From Gammaproteobacteria bacterium (GTDB taxonomy: Bacteria; Pseudomonadota; Gammaproteobacteria; Steroidobacterales; Steroidobacteraceae): 64,000 nt of DNA. Made by a program: the position numbers and the translations under genes. The DNA lies in assembly GCA_018970145.1 (NCBI GenBank), contig JAGWWY010000004.1:96139-160138 (forward strand), given 5' to 3'. Shown one piece after another: positions 46,208-56,160 of the stretch; position 1 is the first letter of the stretch; each line of letters starts with the position of its first letter. The notes under the pieces are model-generated. The model was given only the letters and a program-made list of their open reading frames with translations. It made no database searches and was not told the origin of the DNA.

Positions 46208-47500
46208 TCAACGCGCCTGACCTTGCTTCAGTCGCTCGTAATAACGATCCCGCAGCGCGCGGTGACGCGAATCGAGCGATTCAAGTTGACCGTTGGTCAC
46301 GACCAACTCGGGCAAGCTCGAGACCTCGAGCGGATCGCCGGACCACATCACGAGATCAGCGGGGCGACCCACCGCGATGCTACCAACGCGATCAGCGACG
46401 CCAAAGATTTCAGCCGGAATACGCGTAATGGCGGCGAGTCCATCGGCGAAGGGTAGGCCATGGCTGACCGCATTACCCGCGGCTTGCCGCACTTTACCCG
46501 CATCGTGAACTTCCGGGCTGCGCATCGAGAAGGCGACCGTGACGCCGGCTGCGCGCAGGCGGGCCGCATTGGTGAGGGTCGCGCCCAAGCTGTCGAAGCT
46601 GTTCGGCAGATTGTCGAGCGGATCGAGAACAACCGGCACGTTGGCCGCAGCCAGTTCGCCTGCCACGCGCCAGGCTTCTGCACCGCCGCGGATGACGCCG
46701 CGGATTTTCTCTTCTTTGATGAACTGCAGGGTGCGGCGGATATCGACGGCGCGGTCGACATCGAAGACGAACGGGCCTGCGCCTTTCAAGTAATCGAGCA
46801 GCACTTGGCGACCCGAGGGCGTCAAGAGACGCTCGTCGTGCACCATGACCAGATTCGGTGCGCGAGCCTCGACGACGGCTTGGCGCAGCAACATGAATTG
46901 CGCGGCGCGGCTGCCACCGGAGAGGTCGTTGGCATCGCCGCCGACGTCGACGAACATCACGCGTTGATTGCCGGGCAGCGAGCCATCGAGCGAGCTCGGA
47001 GCACCGAGACCTGCAACCAGGCTGCCGCCCGAAACCGACCCCGGCGTCAGCACTGTGAAAGTCACGCCGTTGCTGCGATGAATCGGCAGCGACATCGACT
47101 CGGGATTAAACGCCATGGTGACATCGAACTCGGGGCGCATCTGGCCTAGGCGATGCGAGTGATCGCCGGTCGTGCTTTCAAGCCCGATTTCTTCGAGGCC
47201 GATTCGTGCCAAACCACCGAAGGTGCCCGGTGTCACGGCCTTGCCGGCGGCATCCACCACCTGCACGCCCGCAGGCGCTGCGAGATTTTTGCCGATTGCG
47301 GCGATACGGCCGTCTTGAACGAGCAGATCCGTGTTCGGTAGCGGGCCAGTCGAGTCGATAGTGACCGTATGTACCGTCGCGTTACGGATCAGCAGCGATG
47401 CATTGCCCGCATCCGCGCTGAGGGCGGTCGTAGCTGCGAAGAAGACCGCCGCGCGACGGAGTCCACGCCCGATCTTGGACGAGATCGTGGTAGTGATCAT
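46208..47500 (-). CDS. exported amidohydrolase-fold protein with degenerate metal site
   Basis: A 430-residue amidohydrolase-like protein from the ATG at 47500, overlapping the upstream stop by four bases (ATGA). A signal peptide runs to about residue 32. The composite beta-domain is present (LLVQDGRIAAIGKNL, GKAVTPG). Where active enzymes have H-x-H directly after the TPG, this protein reads TPGTFGGLARIG, so the first metal ligands are gone; DHSHRL appears later. The C-terminal VGSIAVGRPADLVMWSGDPLE is typical of imidazolonepropionase-like proteins. It probably works as a partner of the upstream paralogue. Confidence 0.8.
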   Translation of the reverse strand: MITTTISSKIGRGLRRAAVFFAATTALSADAGNASLLIRNATVHTVTIDSTGPLPNTDLLVQDGRIAAIGKNLAAPAGVQVVDAAGKAVTPGTFGGLARIGLEEIGLESTTGDHSHRLGQMRPEFDVTMAFNPESMSLPIHRSNGVTFTVLTPGSVSGGSLVAGLGAPSSLDGSLPGNQRVMFVDVGGDANDLSGGSRAAQFMLLRQAVVEARAPNLVMVHDERLLTPSGRQVLLDYLKGAGPFVFDVDRAVDIRRTLQFIKEEKIRGVIRGGAEAWRVAGELAAANVPVVLDPLDNLPNSFDSLGATLTNAARLRAAGVTVAFSMRSPEVHDAGKVRQAAGNAVSHGLPFADGLAAITRIPAEIFGVADRVGSIAVGRPADLVMWSGDPLEVSSLPELVVTNGQLESLDSRHRALRDRYYERLKQGQAR

Positions 47501-48963
47501 TGCAGCACCCCCTGTGCAGCCGGCTGACCGAGCAAGAAATCGGAATGTGGGATACCCGATTGCGCGGCGCGATCGAAGCGCACGACGCCATCGACGAAAA
47601 CCACTTGCGCTTGGGCATACACACTGAACGGATTGCCGTTCCACACAACCACATCCGCCATCTTGCCGGGTTCGATCGAACCGGTACGATCTTGGATCGA
47701 CAGTGCTTTAGCAGCGTTCGTGGTCACCCACTTGATGGCGTGCTCAGGTGCGATCTCGCGGCCCATGCGACGCGCGTAAGCGATGCCTTTCGCAGCCTCT
47801 TGGTTCAGTCGTTGGATGCCTTCGGAAGAATCCGAGTGCACGATGGCGCAGCCGCCGGGGGCCGCATCAACTAGCACCATGTTCTCGGGGATCGCATCGT
47901 AGGACTCCATCTTGAAGCCCCACCAATCGGCCCACACTGCGGCGCACACGTTGTTCTCGGCGAGCAAGTTGGAGATCTTGTACGCCTCGGTAGCGTGGTG
48001 AAATGCGGTCACCTTGTAGCTGAATTCTTTGGCCATATCGAGCACGATGGCCATTTCGTCGGCGCGATAGCAGTGATGCTGCACGTTGATCTCGCCACGT
48101 AACACGGCTGAGAGCGTTTCGAGGCGAAGATCACGCTTCGGTGGTCGCAACATGGGGTTCTTCTCGCCGGCAGCGCGTCGGGTCTCGTAGTTTTTCTGCT
48201 CGCGCATGTACTCCTGCGCCTCGATCCACTGCGCACGCCAACCGGCGACGTTGCCCATACGCGTCGAGGGCAACACACGTCGATTGCCGTAGACGCGCTT
48301 CGGGTTCTCACCGCAGGCCATTTTCAATCCATGCGGCGCTGCCGGAAATTTCATGCCTTGATAGGTTACGGACGGCACATTCTTGACGGTGACCGAGCGA
48401 CCACCGAAGAGATTCGCCGAACCTGGCAGCACATGCAGCGTGGTGATGCCACCCTCGAGCGCAGCCTCGAACCCCGGGTCTTGCGGCCAGATGGAGTGTT
48501 CCGCCCACACCTGCGGCGTCGACGGGGCGGTCGCCTCATTACCATCCGAGTGAGCCTCGACGCCGGGCGAGGCATATACGCCGAGGTGCGAATGCACGTC
48601 GATCAAACCCGGTGTGACCCACTTACCTTGGCCATCGACCAACTTACCGCCCGCTGGCAGTTCCAGATTGCGTCCGATCGCGGCGATTTTGCCGTCACTC
48701 AGCAGCACATCAGCGCCATCGAGGCGCTCGCCTGTGCCGGTGAGCACCGTGGCGCCGCGGATCAAGGTGGGCGCACTGCTTGGAACCACGTAGGTTGAGG
48801 GATATGCGGTGCTTGTGCTCGCTGCAGCGGGCACTTCGGTGGTTTTACTGGCCTTCGCTGCACTCGAAGCCGGCGCACTGCTGGTCGCGCAGGCGGTCAG
48901 GGTCGCCAGTGTGCTGAGCAGTGTCAGCACAGCGATCGGGTGTCGTCGGGTGTCCATCGACAT
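47497..48963 (-). CDS. lipoprotein amidohydrolase (imidazolonepropionase-like)
   Basis: A 488-residue amidohydrolase from the ATG at 48963 (another lies two codons later). The lipoprotein signal ends in LTAC. The metal site is intact: TPGLIDVHSHLGVY gives H-x-H, VTAFHHATEAYK and CAIVHSDSSEGI follow, and VGSIEPGKMADVVVW-like GSIEPGKMADVVVWNG ends the domain. Related proteins cleave cyclic amides or dipeptides, but the substrate is unknown. It is coupled to the degenerate paralogue, an arrangement seen in Xanthomonadales-like genomes. Confidence 0.85.
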   Translation of the reverse strand: MSMDTRRHPIAVLTLLSTLATLTACATSSAPASSAAKASKTTEVPAAASTSTAYPSTYVVPSSAPTLIRGATVLTGTGERLDGADVLLSDGKIAAIGRNLELPAGGKLVDGQGKWVTPGLIDVHSHLGVYASPGVEAHSDGNEATAPSTPQVWAEHSIWPQDPGFEAALEGGITTLHVLPGSANLFGGRSVTVKNVPSVTYQGMKFPAAPHGLKMACGENPKRVYGNRRVLPSTRMGNVAGWRAQWIEAQEYMREQKNYETRRAAGEKNPMLRPPKRDLRLETLSAVLRGEINVQHHCYRADEMAIVLDMAKEFSYKVTAFHHATEAYKISNLLAENNVCAAVWADWWGFKMESYDAIPENMVLVDAAPGGCAIVHSDSSEGIQRLNQEAAKGIAYARRMGREIAPEHAIKWVTTNAAKALSIQDRTGSIEPGKMADVVVWNGNPFSVYAQAQVVFVDGVVRFDRAAQSGIPHSDFLLGQPAAQGVLQ

Positions 48964-49055
48964 GGGGAGTCGTTCTCCGGTGGTAGGGTCGGTAGGCAGC
49001 AAGTCTATGACTAGCCGGTTGCGCCTGTCACATCCCATGCGGCAGGATGCGCTGC

Positions 49056-49355
49056 ATGAGCTTCCGGAACTTCGAAGAGTTCTACCCATTTTATTTGGGT
49101 GAGCACGCCGACCGCACTTCCCGGCGGTTGCACGTGATCGGCACCTCGGCTGCCGTGCTGCAGTTGCTGGCGGCTGTGGTGACGGGTGAGCCGCTGCTTT
49201 TTTTATCGGCGTTGGTGACGGGTTACGGATTTGCCTGGGTCGGTCACTACGTGTTCGAGAAGAATCAGCCTGCGACCTTCAAACATCCCCTCTTCAGTCT
49301 GCGCGGTGATTTCCGCATGGCTCGAGAGGTCTTCAGCGGTCGCATTCCCTGGTAG
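49056..49355 (+). CDS. Mpo1-like (DUF962) small membrane protein
   Basis: A 99-residue protein, ATG 49056 with GGCAGG about nine bases upstream. FEEFYPFYLGEHADRTSRRLHVIGT and WVGHYVFEKNQPATFKHP are the DUF962 signature with its conserved histidines. The yeast homologue Mpo1 is an iron-dependent dioxygenase of 2-hydroxy fatty acids. Two membrane helices are expected. gshA starts 10 bases later. Confidence 0.88.
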   Translation: MSFRNFEEFYPFYLGEHADRTSRRLHVIGTSAAVLQLLAAVVTGEPLLFLSALVTGYGFAWVGHYVFEKNQPATFKHPLFSLRGDFRMAREVFSGRIPW

Positions 49356-49365
49356 GGACCCCACT

Positions 49366-50943
49366 ATGCCGTCCCGTATCGATCGCGTTTTCGAACGCCG
49401 TTTGGCTTCGCTCGTCAATTCAGGCGAGAAGAGGGTATTGCAGGGCGGCCGACGTGGCGTCGAGAAAGAATCTCTGCGCGTCACACCGGCAGGCCGAATC
49501 GCCACGACCGCGCATCCATCGGCGCTCGGCTCGGCACTTACCAACGAGCACATCACGACCGATTATTCCGAAGCGCTGATCGAACTGGTCACGCCGACCT
49601 TCACCTCCAATTGGGAGTTGTTGCAGTACCTGTGTGATCTGCATCAGTTCGTCTACCGTCACCTTGATGACGAACTGCTGTGGGCAACGAGCATGCCCTG
49701 TGCCCTCGAGGGTGACGCCAGCATTCCGATCGCACAGTACGGCCCATCGAACGTGGGGCGCATGAAGACCATCTATCGCGAAGGTCTCGGAGTTCGCTAC
49801 GGCCGGGTGATGCAGGCCATCTCGGGTGTGCACTTCAATTATTCTTTTCCGCAAAAATTATGGGAGCCTTGGGCTGCCATCTGTGAATCGCGCGCGATGG
49901 ATTCGGCGTTCATTTCGTCCGGTTACTTCGATCTGCTTCGCAATTATCGGCGCCACGGCTGGATCGTGTTGTATCTCTTTGGGGTGTCGCCCACCGTGTG
50001 TAAATCGTTTCTGCGCGCGCGCGGTGAAACACTGCCCGAGTTCGCTCGAGGCACGGGCTGGGAGCCCTACGCCACCTCGTTACGCATGAGTGATCTTGGT
50101 TACCGTAATCGCAGCCAGTCGGGTGTCGAGGTGTCGGTCAACGGTCTCGAGGAATATGTGCGCGATCTCACGCGCGCGACGACGACCATACATCCGGAGT
50201 ACGAGCGACTGGGTGTGAAGGTCGACGGCGAATATCGCCAACTCAACGCCAACTTGCTGCAGATCGAAAACGAGTACTACGCCTTCATCAGACCGAAGCG
50301 CGTCGCGCGCTCGGGCGAGCGCCCGACTCGTGCGTTGACGCGCGCGGGCGTTGAATACGTCGAGGTGCGGGCGCTCGATGTCAGTGCTTTCGATCCGGTG
50401 GGCGTGAATCAGAACAAGATGCGATTTCTCGAGGCGTTCCTCGCCTTTTGTTTGATACGCGAGAGTCCGCTGATCGATCGTGACGAGCAGGCAACGCTCG
50501 ATGCCAATCATGTCAAAGTCGCTCGATTGGGGCGCGAGCCCGGCCTCAAGCTCAAGCGCGACGGCCGCGATGTCGACATGCTCGGCTGGGCCGCCGAGAT
50601 CCTCGATCAGATGCAGGGCATTTGCGAACTGCTCGATGAGGGTGATGCGAGCAAGCCATATAGTGCGGCGCTTGCCGTGCAAGCGGCAAAAGTCAAAGAA
50701 GTGGAGTTGACCCCCTCGGCGCGACTCATTCGGGAACTACGCGAGACGGACGAGTCTTTCTTTGATCTCGCGCTGCGTACATCGGCAGCGCACAAAGCCT
50801 ATTTTCTCGACCTGCATCAGCCAAATGATGCGATTCTGCGTCGCTTCGCCGAGGAGGCCGAGGAGTCGCTGCGCAAAGCCGAAGCTTTGGCGGCAGCGCC
50901 CCGAGGCGACTTCGATCAATATTTGGCCGACTACTTCTCGTAG
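49366..50943 (+). CDS. gshA: glutamate-cysteine ligase
   Basis: A 525-residue enzyme for the first step of glutathione synthesis, of the proteobacterial type 1 family (E. coli GshA 518). RRGVEKESLRV is the N-terminal ATP-grasp-like motif; TTDYSEALIELVTPTF, SGVHFNYSFP and YVEVRALDVSAFDPVGV are all GshA signatures. The ATG at 49366 is fixed by RIDRVFERRLASL. It follows the Mpo1-like gene. Its last 13 bases overlap the convergent isoaspartyl peptidase. Confidence 0.95.
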   Translation: MPSRIDRVFERRLASLVNSGEKRVLQGGRRGVEKESLRVTPAGRIATTAHPSALGSALTNEHITTDYSEALIELVTPTFTSNWELLQYLCDLHQFVYRHLDDELLWATSMPCALEGDASIPIAQYGPSNVGRMKTIYREGLGVRYGRVMQAISGVHFNYSFPQKLWEPWAAICESRAMDSAFISSGYFDLLRNYRRHGWIVLYLFGVSPTVCKSFLRARGETLPEFARGTGWEPYATSLRMSDLGYRNRSQSGVEVSVNGLEEYVRDLTRATTTIHPEYERLGVKVDGEYRQLNANLLQIENEYYAFIRPKRVARSGERPTRALTRAGVEYVEVRALDVSAFDPVGVNQNKMRFLEAFLAFCLIRESPLIDRDEQATLDANHVKVARLGREPGLKLKRDGRDVDMLGWAAEILDQMQGICELLDEGDASKPYSAALAVQAAKVKEVELTPSARLIRELRETDESFFDLALRTSAAHKAYFLDLHQPNDAILRRFAEEAEESLRKAEALAAAPRGDFDQYLADYFS

Positions 50944-51935
50944 ATTGCGATTTCCCGGCGTCCGGTAGAATCACGCATGCCGCGAAACATGCCGCGGCTG
51001 TTGAACTCCAGTGCGACGTTGCCGGCTCGATCGATGGCGATGATTCCGCCCTCACCGCCGCGCTCGACCAGCTTGCGTTTGACGACTTCGGTCGCCGCTC
51101 GATCGAGGCTGTAACCCTTGTACTCCATCAGCGCGCAAACGTCATAGGCGACAACCGAGCGAATGAAGTATTCGCCGTGACCCGTTGCCGAGACGGCGCA
51201 GCTCGCGTTGTTGGCATAGGTGCCAGCGCCGATGATCGGCGCATCACCGATACGACCCCAGCGCTTGTTGGTCATGCCGCCGGTCGAGGTCGCCGCCGCG
51301 AGATTACCGCTCGAATCGATGGCTACGGCACCCACCGTACCCAGACCTGACAATTCGTTTCGCGGTTGCGTGCGACCTTGCAGTACACGCTCGAGCTGCC
51401 GCTTGCGCTGCGGTGTGATGAAAAATTCATTGGGCACAAACTCGAAGCCGCGGCTGCCCGCGAACTCTTCGGCGCCTGCGCCATAGAGCATCACATGCGG
51501 AGAGTCTTCCATCACTTTGCGAGCCAGATCGATCGGATGACGGATGCGCCTCACACCGGCGACGGCGCCGGCTTTCAGATCATGGCCCGTCATGATCGAC
51601 GCATCGAGTTCGGCCTGTCCTTCATGAGTGAGCACGGCGCCACGGCCTGCATTGAAAAGCGGGTTGTCTTCGAGAATGCGAACGGCTGTGGTGACCGCAT
51701 CGAGACTGCTACCACCTCGCTCGAGTACGGCATAGCCGGCATCGAGCGCTTCGGCGAGCCCAGCGCGGTAACTCGCACCGTCATCGGGTCCGAGCTGCTC
51801 GCGTGCGATCACGCCGGCGCCGCCGTGGATGGCGATCGCTAGAGGGCGTCGGGTTTCGGCATCTGCGGGGCTCACGGCAACGATGAAACTCGACAGCAGC
51901 GCAGCGGTGAGACTCATGATGGATGTGGGTCGCAT
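50931..51935 (-). CDS. exported isoaspartyl peptidase/L-asparaginase (Ntn hydrolase)
   Basis: A 334-residue plant-type asparaginase family protein from ATG 51935 with AGGAG 11 bases upstream. A signal peptide (to about residue 27, SPADA) precedes AIAIHGGAGVI. The self-cleavage site with its nucleophile threonine is in SGLGTVGAVAID, followed by TSTGGMTNKRWGRIGDAP and GTGEYFIR-like TGHGEYFIR. It removes isoaspartyl residues or deamidates asparagine in the periplasm. The frame is open far upstream without coding character. Confidence 0.9.
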   Translation of the reverse strand: MRPTSIMSLTAALLSSFIVAVSPADAETRRPLAIAIHGGAGVIAREQLGPDDGASYRAGLAEALDAGYAVLERGGSSLDAVTTAVRILEDNPLFNAGRGAVLTHEGQAELDASIMTGHDLKAGAVAGVRRIRHPIDLARKVMEDSPHVMLYGAGAEEFAGSRGFEFVPNEFFITPQRKRQLERVLQGRTQPRNELSGLGTVGAVAIDSSGNLAAATSTGGMTNKRWGRIGDAPIIGAGTYANNASCAVSATGHGEYFIRSVVAYDVCALMEYKGYSLDRAATEVVKRKLVERGGEGGIIAIDRAGNVALEFNSRGMFRGMRDSTGRREIAIYEK

Positions 51936-52013
51936 AGTTCGACGGCTCCTGCGAGAAGTGGCTATGATCGGATCGATTCGCGTGATTGTAGCGGCAAGCA
52001 ACGAGGGGGAGCG

Positions 52014-53417
52014 ATGCAGCCGGAGCGAGTGACTTTCGATCGGCGATTCCTCGCAATTGCTGCGGTGTTGCTGTTGTCGACCCTGCTGGTGGCGCCACTG
52101 TTTCGCGGCGCCGTGATCGCGCTCGCTATCGTCGCCGCCGTGCTCGCCGCGTTGCCGCGCGGAACGCGTGGTGTGGTGTTTGCCACGATGGTAGGTCTTG
52201 CGACGGGTGTCGCCTCGATCAATCTTTTCGCCATCGGCATCTTTCAGGGTCCCGTCACCGCCGAGTTTGGTTGGAGTCAAACCGAATACGCCGTCGTCAC
52301 CTTGATCGGCACCCTCGTGACCGTCGTATCGTCGCTCTACATCGGCAAGCTCTTCGATCGTCAGGGCGTTCGGCGGTGGGCCATCATCGGCATCATCCTC
52401 TTTGCCCTGGCCTTGATATCGCTCTACTGGCTTACGCCGAGTCTGCTGCATTTTTACGTCGTATTTGCGTTGATTCCGATCATCGGCGCGGGCACGTCGT
52501 CGATTGCCTACTCGCGTGTGGTTGCTGCTTGGTTCGATCGTCGCCGCGGGCAGGCATTTGGTGCGGCCTTGGCCGGTATCGGCATTGGCGGTGCCGTCTT
52601 GTCATCGGTCTCGCAGTTTTTGATCGATGCCGTCGGCTGGCGCGGCGCCTATGCGGGGCTTGGCATCCTGACGCTGCTCATGACTCTGCCCATCGTATTG
52701 TGGAAGTTGCGCGATACGCCGAGTGAAGTGGGTCTTGGGCTCGACGGGCGCCCAACATCGGAGACGGCGCCGGACTCATTGCGGGCTGATGCGAGTCCGC
52801 TTGGCTCCACACCCGCGGGTTACACCGCGACCGAGTCGCGTCGGACGGCGCGCTTCTGGTGGATGTTTGCTGCGTTCTTGTTGCTCGCCTTTGCCATCGG
52901 TGGCGTATTGATCCCGCTCGTGCCGATCTTGCGTGCGCGCGGTATCGACCCTGCGCAAGCTGCGGCCGTGCAAGGCGCGCTCGGTCTCGCGTTGATCGTC
53001 GGGCGTGCGTTTGCCGGGTTCCTGATGGATCGGTATTTCGCGCCGTATGTAGCCGCCTCGATTCTCATCTTTCCGATTATCGGGGTGGTACTGCTTGCGC
53101 TCGACGCGAGCAGTAGCACGGCCTTGTTGGCGGCGGTTTGCATCGGGCTCGCTGCGGGCGCCGAGCTTGATGTGATCGCCGTTTTGATTACGCGCTATTT
53201 CGGTAATGTGGCTTACGCCGAAAACTATGGATGGCAATACGCCGCCTGGACATTCGGGTCAGGCACGGCCGTCATCGCAACCAACCGCGTATTTGATGTG
53301 CTCGGAACCCACACGCCGATGCTGTGGGTCTATGTCGTGCTGTTTGCGGTTTCGGGCCTCATGATCTCGCGGCTCGGAAGATATCCAGAGTTGCCGCCGG
53401 CTAGCCGCAATCTTTGA
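52014..53417 (+). CDS. MFS transporter, oxalate/formate-antiporter-like
   Basis: A 467-residue protein with twelve hydrophobic segments. FGWSQTEYAVVTLIGTLVTV after the first periplasmic loop and LFDRQGVRRWAIIG (motif A) resemble the OFA/monocarboxylate branch. VVAAWFDRRRGQAFGAALAGIGIGG is the typical helix 4-5 region. Substrate unknown, likely an organic anion. A GGGGGAG ribosome site precedes the ATG. It is divergent from the isoaspartyl peptidase across 78 bases. Confidence 0.87.
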   Translation: MQPERVTFDRRFLAIAAVLLLSTLLVAPLFRGAVIALAIVAAVLAALPRGTRGVVFATMVGLATGVASINLFAIGIFQGPVTAEFGWSQTEYAVVTLIGTLVTVVSSLYIGKLFDRQGVRRWAIIGIILFALALISLYWLTPSLLHFYVVFALIPIIGAGTSSIAYSRVVAAWFDRRRGQAFGAALAGIGIGGAVLSSVSQFLIDAVGWRGAYAGLGILTLLMTLPIVLWKLRDTPSEVGLGLDGRPTSETAPDSLRADASPLGSTPAGYTATESRRTARFWWMFAAFLLLAFAIGGVLIPLVPILRARGIDPAQAAAVQGALGLALIVGRAFAGFLMDRYFAPYVAASILIFPIIGVVLLALDASSSTALLAAVCIGLAAGAELDVIAVLITRYFGNVAYAENYGWQYAAWTFGSGTAVIATNRVFDVLGTHTPMLWVYVVLFAVSGLMISRLGRYPELPPASRNL

Positions 53418-54609
53418 GTGCGATCGAAATATCTGCGAGCTTATTTGGGTCCGGTCGCATGCGTGATGCGATGAGTTTGCGCGCCGCCATCTGATCCTTG
53501 GCCATATTGACGGTATCGATGGCAATGAGTTCGCCCTCGCGCAGGTAACACACCGAGAAGCTGTGGTTGGCCGGATCGCCGCGGAGAATGGTCTGATCGT
53601 GGCCATCGGCGAGCCCGACGATCAACAGCTTGTGATGATATTGATCCGACCAGAACCAAGGCACGCGGTCATGTTTGGTGGGCGTACCGGTGATGTTGGC
53701 AGCGACGGTGTTCGCTTGCTCAAAGGCGTTGTCGACCGATTCGAGTCGAATGCGGCGACCGTAATGTGCAGACGGGTGATTACTGCAATCGCCAATGGCG
53801 AAAATCGCAGGGTCTGATGTTCGGCAATACTCGTCGACGACGATGCCGTTATCGCAAGCGAGAGCGGCGCTCTGTGCAAGCCCATCGGTGGGTAACACGC
53901 CAATACCGACGACCACGAGATCCGCCTTGATGCCGCCGCGATCTGTCTCGACCAAAGAGACGCGTCCGTTGGTATCGCCCTGCAGTGCCAACACGCGTGC
54001 GCCCAACTCGATTCTCACGCCGTGGCTTGCATGCTCGCGCTCGTAATAGCGAGAGATAGGTTCGGCGACGACCCGATTCATCACACGATCGGCCATCTCG
54101 AGTACGGTGACCTCCATGCCAAGTTGACGCAGCGTCGCAGCAACCTCAAGACCGATGTAACCACCGCCGATGATCACGCCGTGCTGACCCACGTGCGCCT
54201 CGATGCGCAGGTGGTCTGCATCCGTCAGCGAGCGCAGGTAATGAATGCCAGTCAGGTGAGCTCCCGGCATCTTCAAGCGGCGCGGATGACTTCCGGTCGC
54301 GATGACGAGGTGATCGTAATTGAGCAACGTGCCGTCATCGAGCTCGACTCGCTTTGCGTCTCGATCGATTGCAGTCGCTCGGCGTCCGAGTCGTAACTCG
54401 ACCCGTTGCTCATCGAAATAGCTCGATTGTCTTAGTTGTAGGCGATCGAGACCGAGTTCTCCGGCGAGGTACTTTTTCGACAGCGGCGGACGTTGATAAG
54501 GGAGCCCTTCATCGCCGATCAGGGCGATCGCGCCTGCGTAGCCGCGACGGCGAAGGGAATCGATCAGTTGGGCGGCGGCTTGTCCCGCTCCGATAATCAC
54601 GACGCTCAT
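53401..54609 (-). CDS. ferredoxin reductase-type FAD/NAD(P)-binding oxidoreductase
   Basis: A 402-residue flavoprotein of the rubredoxin/putidaredoxin-reductase family. The start at 54609 begins SVVIIGAGQAAAQLIDSLRR (FAD motif), then YQRPPLSKKYLAGE, NAD motif GVIIGGGYIGLEVAATLR, and FAIGDCSNHP. The C-terminal reductase domain has VPWFWSDQY and IVGLADGHDQ. Such proteins feed electrons to ferredoxins of P450s or oxygenases; no partner ferredoxin lies nearby. Its stop overlaps the convergent MFS stop by 17 bases. Confidence 0.9.
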   Translation of the reverse strand: MSVVIIGAGQAAAQLIDSLRRRGYAGAIALIGDEGLPYQRPPLSKKYLAGELGLDRLQLRQSSYFDEQRVELRLGRRATAIDRDAKRVELDDGTLLNYDHLVIATGSHPRRLKMPGAHLTGIHYLRSLTDADHLRIEAHVGQHGVIIGGGYIGLEVAATLRQLGMEVTVLEMADRVMNRVVAEPISRYYEREHASHGVRIELGARVLALQGDTNGRVSLVETDRGGIKADLVVVGIGVLPTDGLAQSAALACDNGIVVDEYCRTSDPAIFAIGDCSNHPSAHYGRRIRLESVDNAFEQANTVAANITGTPTKHDRVPWFWSDQYHHKLLIVGLADGHDQTILRGDPANHSFSVCYLREGELIAIDTVNMAKDQMAARKLIASRMRPDPNKLADISIALKDCG

Positions 54610-54672
54610 GGCCACTGAGAATAGGGCATTCACTCGATCGCGCACCACCACCGGGCGCTTTTTGGATCACGC

Positions 54673-55152
<480 letters not shown>

Positions 55153-55153
<1 letters not shown>

Positions 55154-56127
55154 TGCCCAAGGCGATCCGGATTCACGAGGTCGGCGGCGCCGAGGTTTTG
55201 TGCTACGAAGACTTCGACCCGGGTCCGCCAGCAGAAGGTGAATTGCAGCTGCGCCATACGGCGATTGGTCTGAACTACATCGACGTTTACGATCGTACCG
55301 GGCTCTACCCGATGCCGCTGCCCGCAGGTCTCGGTCGCGAGGCCGCAGGAGTCGTCACGGCGGTCGGTCGAAAGGTCGTAGGTTTCAAGAAAGGCGATCG
55401 CGTCGCCTACGTCCACACCGAGCCCGGCAGTTATTGTGAGTTCCGCAATCTGCCGTCAGCGCGTGTCGTGAAGTTGCCGAAAGCGATCAGCGATGAACAA
55501 GCCGCGGCGATGATGCTGAAGGGTCTGACCGCGCAGTACTTGTTGCGTCGCACTTATCGCGTCAAGAAAGGCGATTGGATCCTTGTCACCGCCGCCGCAG
55601 GCGGCGTTGGCAGCATTTTGTGCCAATGGGCGAAGGCGCTCGGCGCCAAAGTCATCGGTGTGGTCGGCAATGAAGCCAAAGTCGCCTTGGCGCGACGCGA
55701 GGGTTGCAAGCACGTTCTGGTGATGGGCAAGGACGATCTCGTCGCCCGAGTCAAAGAAATCACCAAGGGCGCTGGTGTGCCGGTGGTTTATGACTCGGTG
55801 GGTAAAGAGACTTTCTTCGCCGCACTGGATTGTCTCGCACCGATGGGGATGATGGTGACGTACGGCAATGCATCTGGTCCGCCGCCGCTGATGTCGCCGA
55901 TGGAGCTGGCTAAGCGCGGGTCACTGTTTCTGACACGACCGTCATTGTTCGCTTACATCGCCAAGCGCGACGATCTCGAGGCGGGCGCCAAAGAATTATT
56001 CCGCGCCGTGAGCACTCGCAAAGTCAAATTACACGTCGGCCAGCGCTACCACCTGTCGGAGGCACCGCAGGCCCATCGCGATCTCGAGGCGCGCAAGACG
56101 GTCGGTTCGACGGTGCTCATTCCCTGA
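55153..56127 (+). CDS. quinone oxidoreductase (QorA-like, zinc-free MDR)
   Basis: A 324-residue medium-chain dehydrogenase/reductase. GLNYIDVYDRTGLYPMPLPA and GLGREAAGVV are the QorA signature; AAAGGVGSILCQWAKALGAKV is the NADPH-binding Rossmann motif. No zinc-ligand cysteines are in the usual positions. It reduces quinones with NADPH. The one-base overlap with the PII gene would place it under the same nitrogen-regulated promoter, which is unusual. Confidence 0.92.
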
Positions 56128-56160
56128 CGAGACCGTCTCCAAAAGTGAGTTACCAGCGAT

